Below are positions 1 through 6,979 of a stretch of DNA of 26,976 nt, one piece after another. This DNA is from JABDGC01 sp964466595 (GTDB lineage Bacteria; Pseudomonadota; Gammaproteobacteria; DSM-16500), in NCBI GenBank assembly GCA_964466595.1, contig CAYXNR010000027.1, forward strand, positions 1 through 26,976, written 5' to 3'. The notes below the pieces were generated by a model. It did no database searches, was not told the origin of the DNA, and worked only from the letters and a program-made list of their open reading frames with translations. Position 1 is the stretch's first letter. Every line of letters begins with the position of its first letter. Position numbers and translations under genes: made by a program.

Positions 1-621
1 AAGGCGATCGATGATTACTTCAAGCGTATGTTTTTTGCGTAAGTCTAAGGTTGGCGGCTGATCTAATTCCACTAACTCACCATCAATACGTGCTCGAATA
101 AAACCTTGGCTCCGCCATTCTTGCATTAACTCGACAAATTCTCCTTTGCGATCCCGTATGACAGGCGCCAAAATCATTACTTTGGTTTCTTCAGGTAAGG
201 CTAAAACCGTATCAACCATCTGGCTAATTGTTTGAGCTTCGAGAGTATAGCCATGCTCCGGACATTGTGGTTGACCGACTTTTGCAAAAAGCAAACGTAG
301 ATAATCATAAATTTCCGTAATCGTACCAACTGTAGAGCGCGGATTATGCGAGGTGGATTTTTGCTCGATTGAAATGGCTGGAGAAAGACCTTCAATGTGA
401 TCGACATCCGGTTTTTCCATCATCGATAGAAATTGACGAGCATAAGCGGATAAGGATTCAACATAGCGGCGCTGACCCTCAGCATATAAGGTATCAAAGG
501 CCAAAGAAGATTTACCCGAACCAGAGAGCCCAGTAATCACGATTAATTGCTCACGCGACAGGTTCAAATTAATATTTTTGAGATTATGCGTGCGCGCGCC
601 TCGAATTTGAATTTGCTTCAT
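1..621 (-). CDS. uvrA: UvrA, excinuclease ABC subunit A (N-terminal 207 residues; runs off left edge)
   Basis: UvrA is the ATP-dependent damage-sensing subunit of the UvrABC nucleotide excision repair complex in the cytoplasm. Reading leftward from the ATG at 621, the frame is open for 207 codons to the window edge. It starts MKQIQIRGARTHNLKNI, the classic UvrA start, and carries the first Walker A motif GLSGSGKSS (residues 31-39), then the RQFLSMMEKPDVDHIEGLSP-type segment, SIEQKST and the CPEHG element at residues 120-124. All are where they sit in family members of about 940 residues, so only the N-terminal quarter is present. It is divergent from yajR with a 114-bp gap. No strong Shine-Dalgarno is visible. 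Identification is by recognised family motifs and is essentially certain. Confidence 0.97.
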   Translation of the reverse strand, partial: MKQIQIRGARTHNLKNINLNLSREQLIVITGLSGSGKSSLAFDTLYAEGQRRYVESLSAYARQFLSMMEKPDVDHIEGLSPAISIEQKSTSHNPRSTVGTITEIYDYLRLLFAKVGQPQCPEHGYTLEAQTISQMVDTVLALPEETKVMILAPVIRDRKGEFVELMQEWRSQGFIRARIDGELVELDQPPTLDLRKKHTLEVIIDRL

Positions 622-674
622 GATTATTTTTTAAACAGTTATGAGCCCTTCATTATATCAGAAGATCAAAGCAA

Positions 675-703
675 TTCACGCTGACTTTCATTTCAGTTAG
701 AAT
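675..703 (+). promoter_or_regulatory. Putative sigma-70 promoter for yajR-ssb
   Basis: TTCACG at 675-680 and TAGAAT at 698-703 are separated by exactly 17 bp. This would place the transcript start near 710, about 26 bases before the yajR ATG. It sits in the gap shared with divergent uvrA. Match quality is moderate, and this is inference from spacing and consensus only. Confidence 0.45.
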
Positions 704-735
704 ACAGCCTTTGCGCGTTCTATAAAAGGCAACTT

Positions 736-2133
736 ATGAGCAAGATGACAGGCACAGAAAAACAAGCAGTGACCTCCTTATCACTCATTATGGCCCTCCG
801 TATGATTGGCCTATTTATGGTCGTGCCTATCTTCGCGCTCTATGCTAAACAATTGACGGGCGCAACCCCCTTTCTGATTGGCATGGCTCTTGGTGTCTAT
901 GGCATCACGCAGGCCCTCTTACAAATCCCCTTTGGTTTACTTTCTGATCATCTGGGCAGACGTCCTATCCTCGCAATCGGGCTGCTTCTCTTTGCCTTGG
1001 GTAGTGGGATCGCCGCCTTATCCTCTTCTATTTATGGAGTAATTTTCGGGCGTGCCCTGCAAGGCGGTGGCGCAATCGGCAGCACGCTCTTAGCCCTGCT
1101 TGCCGACTTGACGCGGGAGGATCAGCGTACCAAAGCTATGGCCATTTCCGGCATGTCGATTGGTCTTTCTTTTGCACTTGCTATTATCATCGGCCCCCTG
1201 CTTGCAGAATGGCTGCCTATTCAAAATCTCTTTTGGCTAGCCTTGCTATTTAGTTTTATTGCGCTTGGTATTCTTTACTTGTGGACACCGCAGCCTTCTG
1301 GTCTTCATTCACAGCCTGAAACTGAATCTGAGGTGAAGCTCTTTTTTGCTCTGATGAAAAATCCGAATTTATTCCGCTTGAATAGCGGAATCTTTTTTCT
1401 GCACGCTATTTTTACTGCCAGTTTTGTTGTGCTCCCGATTAGCTTATATCACCATCTCGGTTTACCAAGCCAAGAACAATGGAAACTGTATTTACCCATC
1501 CTGCTGCTGAGCTTTCTGTTTAGCCTGAGTCTCATTGTTGTGGCTGAAAGACAACATCGAGTCAAACCTTATTTTATAGCGAGTATTATCATGCTAGCGC
1601 TTGCTGAGCTTTTTTTAAGGTGCTTCCCAGAGAGTTTATTATGGTCTGCTTTTGGACTCTCGCTTTTCTTCGCAGCCTTTTCTTTACTAGAAGCCTTTTT
1701 GCCTTCCCTCGTTTCGCGCACCGCCCCTCCTGCACGTAAAGGAACAGCCATGGGGCTTTATTCCTGTTCGCAATTTCTGGGTATTTTCGCTGGCGGCGCT
1801 GGTGGTGGTTGGTTTTATCAACATCAAGGCCTACTTTCTGTTTATCTTTTTTGTTTCACACTCAGCTTGCTTTGGCTAGCACTTGCCTATAGAATGAGCT
1901 CACCGCCTTATCTCACAACTCGCAGCTTATCCTTAGCCGCCTTGCTCGATACCCAAGAAGCTTCTCTTTATTCCTGGTCGGAATTAGCAAAGCAATTACA
2001 GCTTATTCCAGGCGTAGTAGAAATAAATTTTCTTCCCGAAGAAAAAATGGCCTATCTCAAAGTAGAGACTCAAGCCTTGCAAGATCCCGATTTTCTTCGG
2101 ATAGAACAACTTTTACAACATCCCCCTCACTAA
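736..2133 (+). CDS. yajR: YajR-type MFS transporter with C-terminal YAM domain
   Basis: This is a 465-residue inner-membrane transporter of the major facilitator superfamily. It has about 12 hydrophobic helices over residues 15-390, the loop 2-3 motif A (GLLSDHLGRRPI, residues 67-78), and a soluble C-terminal extension from about 395 to 465 that matches the ferredoxin-like YAM domain of E. coli YajR (IPGVVEINFLPEEKMAYLKV). The segment LEAFLPSLVSRTAPPARKGT also follows YajR closely. Family knowledge: YajR is a proton-driven drug/H+ antiporter-type protein whose physiological substrate is not settled. AAGG lies 8-10 bases before the ATG. ssb follows after 15 bp, so the two are probably co-transcribed. 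The uvrA | MFS-ssb neighbourhood is, to my knowledge, shared with Legionella and Coxiella. Confidence 0.93.
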   Translation: MSKMTGTEKQAVTSLSLIMALRMIGLFMVVPIFALYAKQLTGATPFLIGMALGVYGITQALLQIPFGLLSDHLGRRPILAIGLLLFALGSGIAALSSSIYGVIFGRALQGGGAIGSTLLALLADLTREDQRTKAMAISGMSIGLSFALAIIIGPLLAEWLPIQNLFWLALLFSFIALGILYLWTPQPSGLHSQPETESEVKLFFALMKNPNLFRLNSGIFFLHAIFTASFVVLPISLYHHLGLPSQEQWKLYLPILLLSFLFSLSLIVVAERQHRVKPYFIASIIMLALAELFLRCFPESLLWSAFGLSLFFAAFSLLEAFLPSLVSRTAPPARKGTAMGLYSCSQFLGIFAGGAGGGWFYQHQGLLSVYLFCFTLSLLWLALAYRMSSPPYLTTRSLSLAALLDTQEASLYSWSELAKQLQLIPGVVEINFLPEEKMAYLKVETQALQDPDFLRIEQLLQHPPH

Positions 2134-2148
2134 TCAAAGGAGTTCATC

Positions 2149-2631
2149 ATGGCAAAAGGTAGTGTAAATAAAGTTATACTCATTGGTAATCTCGGAAAAG
2201 ATCCTGAAGTCCGCTATACCCCCACGGGTTTAGCTATAGCCAATATCACCATGGCCACTACAGAAGCTTGGAAGGATAAACAAAGCGGCGCCAATCAAGA
2301 AAAAACCGAATGGCATCGCGTGGTTTTCTACCAACGCTTGGCTGAAATTGTTGGTGAATATTTGCGTAAAGGTTCTAAAGTTTTCGTCGAAGGTCGTTTG
2401 CAAACACGCAAGTGGCAAGATAAAACTTCTGGTCAAGATCGCTATACCACGGAAATTATCGCAGACTCTATGCAGATGCTGGATAGCAAGGGAAGTAGTA
2501 CAAGCAATGTAAACTATGAAACAGCGAGTGCTGTAGATAAAGCAGAAGCTGGTGCTGGTGCTGCTGCTCCTGCCTTGGCATTGGCAACAGAACCGGCGAT
2601 GGAGGGGTTTGATGATGAGATACCTTTCTGA
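2149..2631 (+). CDS. ssb: Single-stranded DNA-binding protein SSB
   Basis: SSB coats single-stranded DNA in replication, recombination and repair and recruits partner enzymes. The 160-residue product has the OB-fold over about residues 4-110, beginning GSVNKVILIGNLGKDPEVRY and including WHRVVFYQRLAEI and GSKVFVEGRLQTRKWQDK. A short Ala/Gly/Glu linker follows, and the acidic tip FDDEIPF at the extreme C-terminus is the protein-interaction peptide found in proteobacterial SSBs. Length is normal for tetrameric gamma-proteobacterial SSB. A strong Shine-Dalgarno (AAGGAG, 2137-2142) is 6 bases before the ATG. It lies 15 bp after yajR, in the same direction, and is followed by a hairpin terminator at 2712. 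Confidence 0.98.
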   Translation: MAKGSVNKVILIGNLGKDPEVRYTPTGLAIANITMATTEAWKDKQSGANQEKTEWHRVVFYQRLAEIVGEYLRKGSKVFVEGRLQTRKWQDKTSGQDRYTTEIIADSMQMLDSKGSSTSNVNYETASAVDKAEAGAGAAAPALALATEPAMEGFDDEIPF

Positions 2632-2711
2632 ATGACATAAAACTATATTTGTAAAGATACACAGAAAATATAGTTAATATCATAAGTAATATAAAGTAAA
2701 TTAATAGAATT

Positions 2712-2753
2712 AAGCCATCATTTAGACTGTAAAGATAATGATGGCTTTTTTAT
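2712..2753 (+). terminator. Rho-independent terminator after ssb
   Basis: A perfect 11-bp stem (2712-2722 with 2737-2747, arm AAGCCATCATT) with a 14-base loop is followed directly by a T run at 2746-2751. It ends the yajR-ssb unit. A second AT-only inverted repeat (10-bp arms, 2641-2650 with 2666-2675) lies just upstream without a T run and may only stabilise the transcript. Confidence 0.85.
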
Positions 2754-2869
2754 TAGCTCAAGAAAAAGAAAAGATAAAAAATATCTATAAATTTATTTTG
2801 GCAAAATAGAAATTAACATATAAATTTCTTGTCAATTTAAGTTAATGAATCAGCAAAAGGAAGCCTGCT

Positions 2870-3307
2870 ATGCAAGTCATTAAACAAGATCAAGTTCAAG
2901 AAAAAATCGTTATTATTCGCAATCAAAAAGTTATTGTTGACACTGATGTTGCCGAGTTATATGGAGTAGAAACAAAGCGCATAAATGAAGCAGTAAAAAA
3001 TAATCCCGAAAAATTCCCAAAAGGCTATCTATTTGGCCTCAATAAGCAGGAGAAAGATGAACTGGTCGAAAATTTCGACCGGTTTAGAAAACTGAAACAT
3101 GGTAACACCCGACCAGGAAAAATGACTGCTACGCTTGAACGAAGCGATACAACGATTGTTGTAAAGCAAGTACCCGCTGACGTCTGCGACAACTGTGGAG
3201 AAGAGTACCTATCACAGGAAATTTCTGCACAGTTATTAAAACAAGCCGAGGAAGCGGTAAAAGCAGGCATTCAAGTCGATGTACGCAAATATAAATCGGC
3301 AGCTTGA
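2870..3307 (+). CDS. Chimeric regulator: ORF6N (KilA-N-like) domain fused to half of a YgiT-type zinc-finger antitoxin
   Basis: The 145-residue product joins two families. Residues 12-77 read as the phage ORF6N domain (IRNQKVIVDTDVAELYGVET, then FPKGYLFGL and ENFDRFRKLKH), a small DNA-associated domain of temperate phages and their relics. Residues 77-145 read as the C-terminal part of YgiT/MqsA-like antitoxin zinc-finger proteins (HGNTRPGKMTATLERSDTT, ADVCDNCGEEYLS, then a helical tail). In YgiT-type proteins a first CxxC precedes KHG. Here that place holds FRKL from the ORF6N side, so only the second pair (C106, C109) remains and zinc binding as in the family is doubtful. AAGGAAG lies about 8 bases before the ATG. 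No partner toxin is adjacent. The fusion is read directly; its function is unknown. Confidence 0.8.
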   Translation: MQVIKQDQVQEKIVIIRNQKVIVDTDVAELYGVETKRINEAVKNNPEKFPKGYLFGLNKQEKDELVENFDRFRKLKHGNTRPGKMTATLERSDTTIVVKQVPADVCDNCGEEYLSQEISAQLLKQAEEAVKAGIQVDVRKYKSAA

Positions 3308-3416
3308 TGCAATAATGGGTTATAGCAACCTCTCTACCAATCTTGTCAGAATTCCTTAGTTATCCTCCCTTCTCTTGTTCAAATAAAACGTATACTATAT
3401 TAGAGGAAGTCCATCA

Positions 3417-3713
3417 ATGAGAGCCGCCAAAAATGAGGCCAGCATGAGTAATGCGGAACGTCTTGCTATACTTGAAACCACTATTTTAAACATCAATTCC
3501 ACCATGCTTGAGATCAAGCAAGACTTAAAATATGGCTTCGAAAAAGTTGATCAGAAATTTGATAGCATCGATAAAAAATTTGCTAGCATGGATCATAAAA
3601 TGGATAGTAAATTCGACTCTCTTCAAAACCGCCTCTGGTCAAACTTTCTCTGGCTCATGGGTATGATCATTGGCCTCTCTGGCTTAATTGCGCATACTCA
3701 ACATTGGATTTAA
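3417..3713 (+). CDS. Small coiled-coil, tail-anchored membrane protein, copy 1 (98 aa)
   Basis: No named family is recognised. The protein is mostly a heptad-rich coiled coil (AERLAILETTILNINSTMLE, then repeated KVDQKFDSIDKKF / SMDHKMDSKFDSL units) ending in one transmembrane segment (about residues 75-93, NFLWLMGMIIGLSGLIA) and a four-residue tail, HWI last. It would be anchored by its C-terminus with the coil in the cytoplasm. The ATG at 3417 follows AGAGGAAG by about 7 bases; an internal ATG at residue 10 also has a GAGG before it and is an alternative start. It is duplicated in tandem with copy 2 downstream. Similar short proteins (coil plus one C-terminal helix, XhlA/DUF1640-like in layout) occur in many bacteria, but I cannot assign one. 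Confidence 0.75.
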   Translation: MRAAKNEASMSNAERLAILETTILNINSTMLEIKQDLKYGFEKVDQKFDSIDKKFASMDHKMDSKFDSLQNRLWSNFLWLMGMIIGLSGLIAHTQHWI

Positions 3714-3791
3714 GGCTTTTGCCAGAGTTCGTTACTATCTTCTCTTCTCCTATTCAAATAAAACGTATACTATATTAGAGGAAGTTCATAA

Positions 3792-4034
3792 ATGAGAGCC
3801 GCCAAAAATGAGGCCAGCATGAGCAATTCGGAACGTCTTGCTATACTTGAAACTACTATTTTAAATATTAATTCCACTATGCTTGAAATCAAGCAAGACT
3901 TAAAATATGGCTTCGAAAAAGTTGATCAGAAATTCGACTCTCTTCAAAACCGCCTGTGGTCAAACTTTCTCTGGCTCATGGGTATGATCATTGGCCTCTC
4001 TGGCTTAATTGCGCATACTCAACATTGGATTTAG
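3792..4034 (+). CDS. Small coiled-coil, tail-anchored membrane protein, copy 2 (80 aa)
   Basis: This is a paralogue of the preceding gene. It is nearly identical over its whole length but lacks 18 residues (54 bp) of the heptad region between KVDQKF and DSLQNRLWSNF. The coil is thus shortened by about two and a half heptads while the start and the transmembrane anchor are unchanged. The upstream 30 bases, including a TATACT box and the AGAGGAAG ribosome-binding site, are copied as well, so both copies should be expressed. The last codons overlap a possible TTG start of the next gene, but the ATG at 4057 is the more credible start there. Function is unknown; homo- or hetero-oligomers of the two lengths are conceivable. 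Confidence 0.75.
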   Translation: MRAAKNEASMSNSERLAILETTILNINSTMLEIKQDLKYGFEKVDQKFDSLQNRLWSNFLWLMGMIIGLSGLIAHTQHWI

Positions 4035-4056
4035 CTTCTTGCGAGCTTACCTAAAT

Positions 4057-4608
4057 ATGGCAAAACCCCTACCAACAGAATATAAAATCCGCAAAGCACA
4101 TTTCGATGATGCAGAAGCAATAGCCTCTGTTCATGTCAAGGCCTGGAAGACTGCTTATAAAGGAATGATTGAGCCGGCCTACCTAGCTACACTAAACATA
4201 GAATCCCGCCTAGAATTAAGAAAAAAAATCCTGCTTGAAAACGAGGGTATTCATCTCGTTGCGACTTTTAATAATAAAATTATTGCCTTTTATGATGCTG
4301 GCCCTTTGCGCTGCCATGAAAACCAAAACTTATCGAAAAAACAATTACAAGATAAAAAAGAGTCTGGTGAAGTTTATGCTATCTATATTTTGCAAGCTCA
4401 TCAACATCTCGGTCTCGGTCAAGCCTTGTTTAAAACAGGAAGAGATGAACTCAAAAAAATCGGACTGCTTCCCTTTATTACCTGGGTTCTTCAGGATAAT
4501 CATCAGGCTCTTCAATTTTATGAAAAAATGGGGGGAAAGCTTTTTGATAAAACTGTAATAGAAATCGGAAAAAAACAATATATAGAAGTTGCATATCGGT
4601 TTTTTTAA
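4057..4608 (+). CDS. GNAT-family N-acetyltransferase
   Basis: This cytoplasmic enzyme is predicted to transfer an acetyl group from acetyl-CoA to an unknown amine. The 183-residue product shows the GNAT fold: IRKAHFDDAEAIASVHVKAW at the N-terminus, the central strand VYAIYILQAHQ leading into the acetyl-CoA pyrophosphate loop QHLGLGQAL (Q-x-x-G-x-G), and the motif B segment NHQALQFYEKMGGK near the end. Length is standard. The frame extends back to a TTG at 4009 inside the preceding gene, but family alignments begin at the TEYKIRKAH segment, so the ATG at 4057 is preferred even though no Shine-Dalgarno is evident; coupling to the upstream gene 22 bp away is possible. Substrate cannot be deduced. 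Confidence 0.85.
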   Translation: MAKPLPTEYKIRKAHFDDAEAIASVHVKAWKTAYKGMIEPAYLATLNIESRLELRKKILLENEGIHLVATFNNKIIAFYDAGPLRCHENQNLSKKQLQDKKESGEVYAIYILQAHQHLGLGQALFKTGRDELKKIGLLPFITWVLQDNHQALQFYEKMGGKLFDKTVIEIGKKQYIEVAYRFF

Positions 4609-4633
4609 AAAACTATCAGTATTCTGTTTAAGA

Positions 4634-5731
4634 TTAGAATCTCTTACACCATGGAGAAGCCTGAGCAGGCTTCGAAGCTTTGGCAGCTTGTGGAATAAAT
4701 CGCTCTTTCAATACGAAGGCTTTTGTTTCAATATACTTTTGAAACTCACGCTTTTGAAATTTACCAGCACTTGCACTCGCCCTTGAAAGGACCGCTCCGC
4801 TATAGCAGTCGACCCACAAATTATCACCTATTCGAGAATCGTTAACACCAGAGCTTTGATAATATGGGCCTCTACCCTTAGTAAATTTTAACTTACGTTT
4901 AAACAGTCTTCCTCTTTTAAGAAGACCGTGCAAGCCCTGTGCCATTGCCATGGCATCATTAACTGGCGCAGTTAATTGAATAGCGCCAATAACCTGATTA
5001 AACCATAAATTATGTTTATAACTATCTCGGAATTGCTTTTCTTTGTAAGCCATTTTTAAGGCAGCTTGTAGTAGTTTTGCATTCCAATCAAAAATACCTT
5101 CAGAGCAAGTTAAATAGCGCTTGAATTCGGATAGTGCAGCTTGACACTCTGCCTCATCGCGAGAATGATGAAGCGCTTTTCTTACTTTATGCAAGGCAGC
5201 TACATCTCGCTCATGTCGCTCTTCTTCCTGTTCTTCCCAGTCTTCGGGAAAAATCGCAGTTATTTGTCTTGTGAATTCTTCTTTACCCGAGGGAAGCTTA
5301 GCGAAATAGCGTTCTAACATTTCAGCCATGCCTTCTCCAAGAAGCTGCTGTCTACTTCCATTATATAAATTGACATCTCCTGCGCATAAGGCAAGCTGCA
5401 AAGCAGTCCCCCTGCGGGTTTTGCCAGTATAATCCCTCGTTTCACCCTCACATAATAATAGGGCAGGATGAATTTTTAACATCTTTTCCGCTTGGTCCTT
5501 TTTACCGTGGGAAACAAACCAGAGCAGCTGTTCCACCTTAGCTTCTAATTCGCTAATGACACCTTGAAATTCGGGTAAGTGTGCAAATTGAGGATGTTTT
5601 GCTAGCTGTGCTTTTGTATAAAGATCCCGAGAGATATAAGCAAAGAAGCTATACTGTAAAAGCCCAGTGGGAAGGGGGATCAGTTCCTTTTCTTCCGCCA
5701 GAGAGAAATATCTTTCGCGAGTATATGACAT
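4634..5731 (-). CDS. Ankyrin-like Legionellales-type protein of unknown function
   Basis: The product is 365 residues from the ATG at 5731 (a longer form from 5770 adds 13 residues, but AAGAG sits 8 bases before 5731). Residues about 68-120 contain one or two degenerate ankyrin-type helices (LLWFVSHGKKDQAEKMLKIH, then DYTGKTRRGTALQLALCAGD). I recognise the DYxGxT...TAxxxAxxAxD pattern from a large family of Legionella/Coxiella/Rickettsiella proteins, many of them suspected effectors. The remainder is helical and charged, with a basic stretch GRLFKRKLKFTKGRGPYYQS and a final lysine/alanine tail. No signal peptide or membrane segment is seen. It faces the rightward HAD gene, with a REP-like hairpin between them. 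A host-directed role is inference only. Confidence 0.72.
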   Translation of the reverse strand: MSYTRERYFSLAEEKELIPLPTGLLQYSFFAYISRDLYTKAQLAKHPQFAHLPEFQGVISELEAKVEQLLWFVSHGKKDQAEKMLKIHPALLLCEGETRDYTGKTRRGTALQLALCAGDVNLYNGSRQQLLGEGMAEMLERYFAKLPSGKEEFTRQITAIFPEDWEEQEEERHERDVAALHKVRKALHHSRDEAECQAALSEFKRYLTCSEGIFDWNAKLLQAALKMAYKEKQFRDSYKHNLWFNQVIGAIQLTAPVNDAMAMAQGLHGLLKRGRLFKRKLKFTKGRGPYYQSSGVNDSRIGDNLWVDCYSGAVLSRASASAGKFQKREFQKYIETKAFVLKERFIPQAAKASKPAQASPWCKRF

Positions 5732-5914
5732 AAAATATGCTCTTATATAAAATTGCCTAAATCTTATCATAATAATTAGATTGACGGCAATAAATAAACA
5801 TATAATTAGGTATTTGACAAAATAATGAGCAATTAAACTGGGGCTTTGTTTTCTATTTGATCATTATTTAAAAATAACTTAAACTTCTCGAACTTTAAAT
5901 TCTGTTTAACTAGG

Positions 5915-5946
5915 CGCCGTCGTCCCCCGCGAAAGCGGGGGATCCA
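5915..5946. repeat. REP-like GC hairpin
   Basis: TCCCCCGC (5923-5930), a GAAA tetraloop, and GCGGGGGA (5935-5942), followed by TCCAGG. This GC-rich 8-bp stem in AT-rich intergenic DNA has the form of the CGTC-CCCGCGAAAGCGGGG-ATCCAGG repeats scattered in many proteobacterial genomes. It has no T run, so it is a dispersed repeat rather than a terminator. The rest of the 294-bp gap (5732-6025) shows nothing else. Confidence 0.7.
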
Positions 5947-6025
5947 GGCTTTTATAATGACAAAGGCCAGGCTTGAAAGAGCGCGCAGAAATTTCTAAAA
6001 ATACTGATAGGAGTTGTGAATTCAG

Positions 6026-6742
6026 ATGCCATCATTTTCGCTATACCAACCTAAATCTAAGATAAAAAATATCATCTTTGATTTTGCAGGGGTTATCGTC
6101 CACTGTCCCTATGAGGAATTCATAAAAAGAGCCTTTCCCCAGCTTGCTCAAGCTGAGGATGTCGCTCAGCTAGCCGATTTAATTTTCAAATCTGAAGTCT
6201 GGTCGCAGTATGATAAGGGCTTGCCTTATGAGGAATTACAAAAACAACTAGTCGATCTCCTCCGCCAAGCTGATCATGAATGCGACTTGGAAAATATTGA
6301 TCGACTCATGCAAGCCCGAAAAGATTTAATGTTGCCCTTTGAAGATACTCTTTTACTAATTAAACAATTAAACAGTATGAATCTGAATATCTTTGGGCTA
6401 ACCAACATGCCAAAAGAGTTTTTTGACCACTTAACAGAGAGTATTGATATTTTTAAGCTGTTCTCAGGTATAGTTTCCTCCTGTTATACGGGTTTAGTTA
6501 AACCTGAAAAAGCAATCTATGAGCGGCTTTTAGATCAGTATCAATTGAGAGCAGAGGAAAGTATTTTTATAGATGATAGAGCAATCAATTTAACTCCTGC
6601 AAAAGACTTAGGCATTCATACGCTATTATTTGTTCATGCAGAGCAAGCGAGGGAGTTGTTGAATAAGCACTTGGATGTTGATCTTGGGCAAGTGATGTCG
6701 CCCGATTATTCAAGGAGCGAAAGACGTCGAGAGGTTGCTTAA
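6026..6742 (+). CDS. HAD-superfamily (subfamily IA) hydrolase, probable sugar-phosphate or nucleotide phosphatase
   Basis: The 238-residue cytoplasmic product carries all four haloacid dehalogenase motifs: motif I IIFDFAGVIV with nucleophile D19, motif II GLTNMP with T126, motif III LVKPEKAIYERLL with K159, and motif IV FIDDRAINLTPAKDLG with D183/D184. The alpha-helical cap lies between motifs I and II (about residues 30-105), as in subfamily IA. Overall it resembles YihX-type phosphatases. In motif I the acid/base position usually held by a second Asp is A21, as in the FDFGGVL group. AGGAG lies 12 bases before the ATG. The last 30 residues (HLDVDLGQVM...RSERRREVA) extend past the fold. Substrate is unknown. 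Confidence 0.88.
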   Translation: MPSFSLYQPKSKIKNIIFDFAGVIVHCPYEEFIKRAFPQLAQAEDVAQLADLIFKSEVWSQYDKGLPYEELQKQLVDLLRQADHECDLENIDRLMQARKDLMLPFEDTLLLIKQLNSMNLNIFGLTNMPKEFFDHLTESIDIFKLFSGIVSSCYTGLVKPEKAIYERLLDQYQLRAEESIFIDDRAINLTPAKDLGIHTLLFVHAEQARELLNKHLDVDLGQVMSPDYSRSERRREVA

Positions 6743-6771
6743 TAACATTGCGCTGTCGTGCCCGCATGCCG

Positions 6772-6788
6772 TCGTCCTCGTAGGACGA
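6772..6788. repeat. Short REP-like hairpin after the HAD gene
   Basis: TCGTCCT (6772-6778), loop CGT, AGGACGA (6782-6788), preceded by CCGTCG as at the 5915 element. It looks like a diverged or truncated member of the same repeat group. No T run follows on the plus strand, so terminator activity is doubtful. Confidence 0.5.
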
Positions 6789-6829
6789 GTCAATCTAATT
6801 AAGTTATAAAACCTTTTTCTCTAGCTACA

Positions 6830-6979
6830 TTATAGCGCAGTGCTTTGGGGCGCTTGGGTGGGTTCATCAGGCACTTCATCTTTCTTAACCAGTACATAGA
6901 TTAGAATGGGTATTGATGCAAGGGATGGGGTGTTGGAGAAGAATAGTACAACGCTAAATGGCGTTGTACTATTCAGCGG
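6830..6979 (-). pseudogene. In-frame coding-like tail immediately after the giant gene's stop
   Basis: Directly after the TAA of the giant gene (6980-6982), the same reading frame stays open for 49 codons to a second TAA at 6830-6832. The translation has a strongly hydrophobic stretch (FSVVLFF ... SIPILIYVLV) followed by KKDEVPDEP and a short polar end, the pattern of a C-terminal membrane segment with a charged tail. It resembles the protein's own last hydrophobic stretch before its acidic tail (ESPLTLWVRALWCKNKE). It may be the remains of a longer C-terminus, or chance: an open run of this length by itself is not rare. Confidence 0.4.
6941..6974 (-). terminator. Strong perfect hairpin just past the giant gene's stop
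   Basis: GAATAGTACAACGC (6941-6954), loop TAAATG, and the exact complement at 6961-6974 form a 14-bp stem beginning 6 bases after the stop codon of the leftward giant gene. Downstream on that strand the sequence is only TTCTCC, so it is at best a weak intrinsic terminator; it may instead stabilise the 3' end of the 12-kb message. Confidence 0.5.

Larger units (their letters stand above)
3381..4034 (+). repeat. Tandem gene duplication, with shared leader
   Basis: The block from about 3381 to 3713 is repeated from about 3755 to 4034. It includes an identical leader (CAAATAAAACGTATACTATA onward), start codon region and 3' end. Most differences are silent or conservative changes, plus one 54-bp length difference inside the coiled coil. 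This indicates a fairly recent tandem duplication followed by repeat contraction or expansion in one copy. Confidence 0.85.

Noticed and set aside
681..696. CTG-N10-CAG sequence resembling a LexA (SOS) box between uvrA and yajR
   Set aside because: The inner bases expected next to the triplets (T and A) are reversed, the core is not AT-alternating, and Legionella/Coxiella relatives are, as far as I know, without a classical LexA. Likely chance.
4009..4056. Upstream TTG extension of the GNAT acetyltransferase
   Set aside because: It overlaps the end of the preceding gene, which it merely reads in another frame, and adds residues outside the family alignment.
4235..4558. 107-codon plus-strand frame inside the GNAT gene
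   Set aside because: It is an out-of-frame shadow of the acetyltransferase with no start signal.
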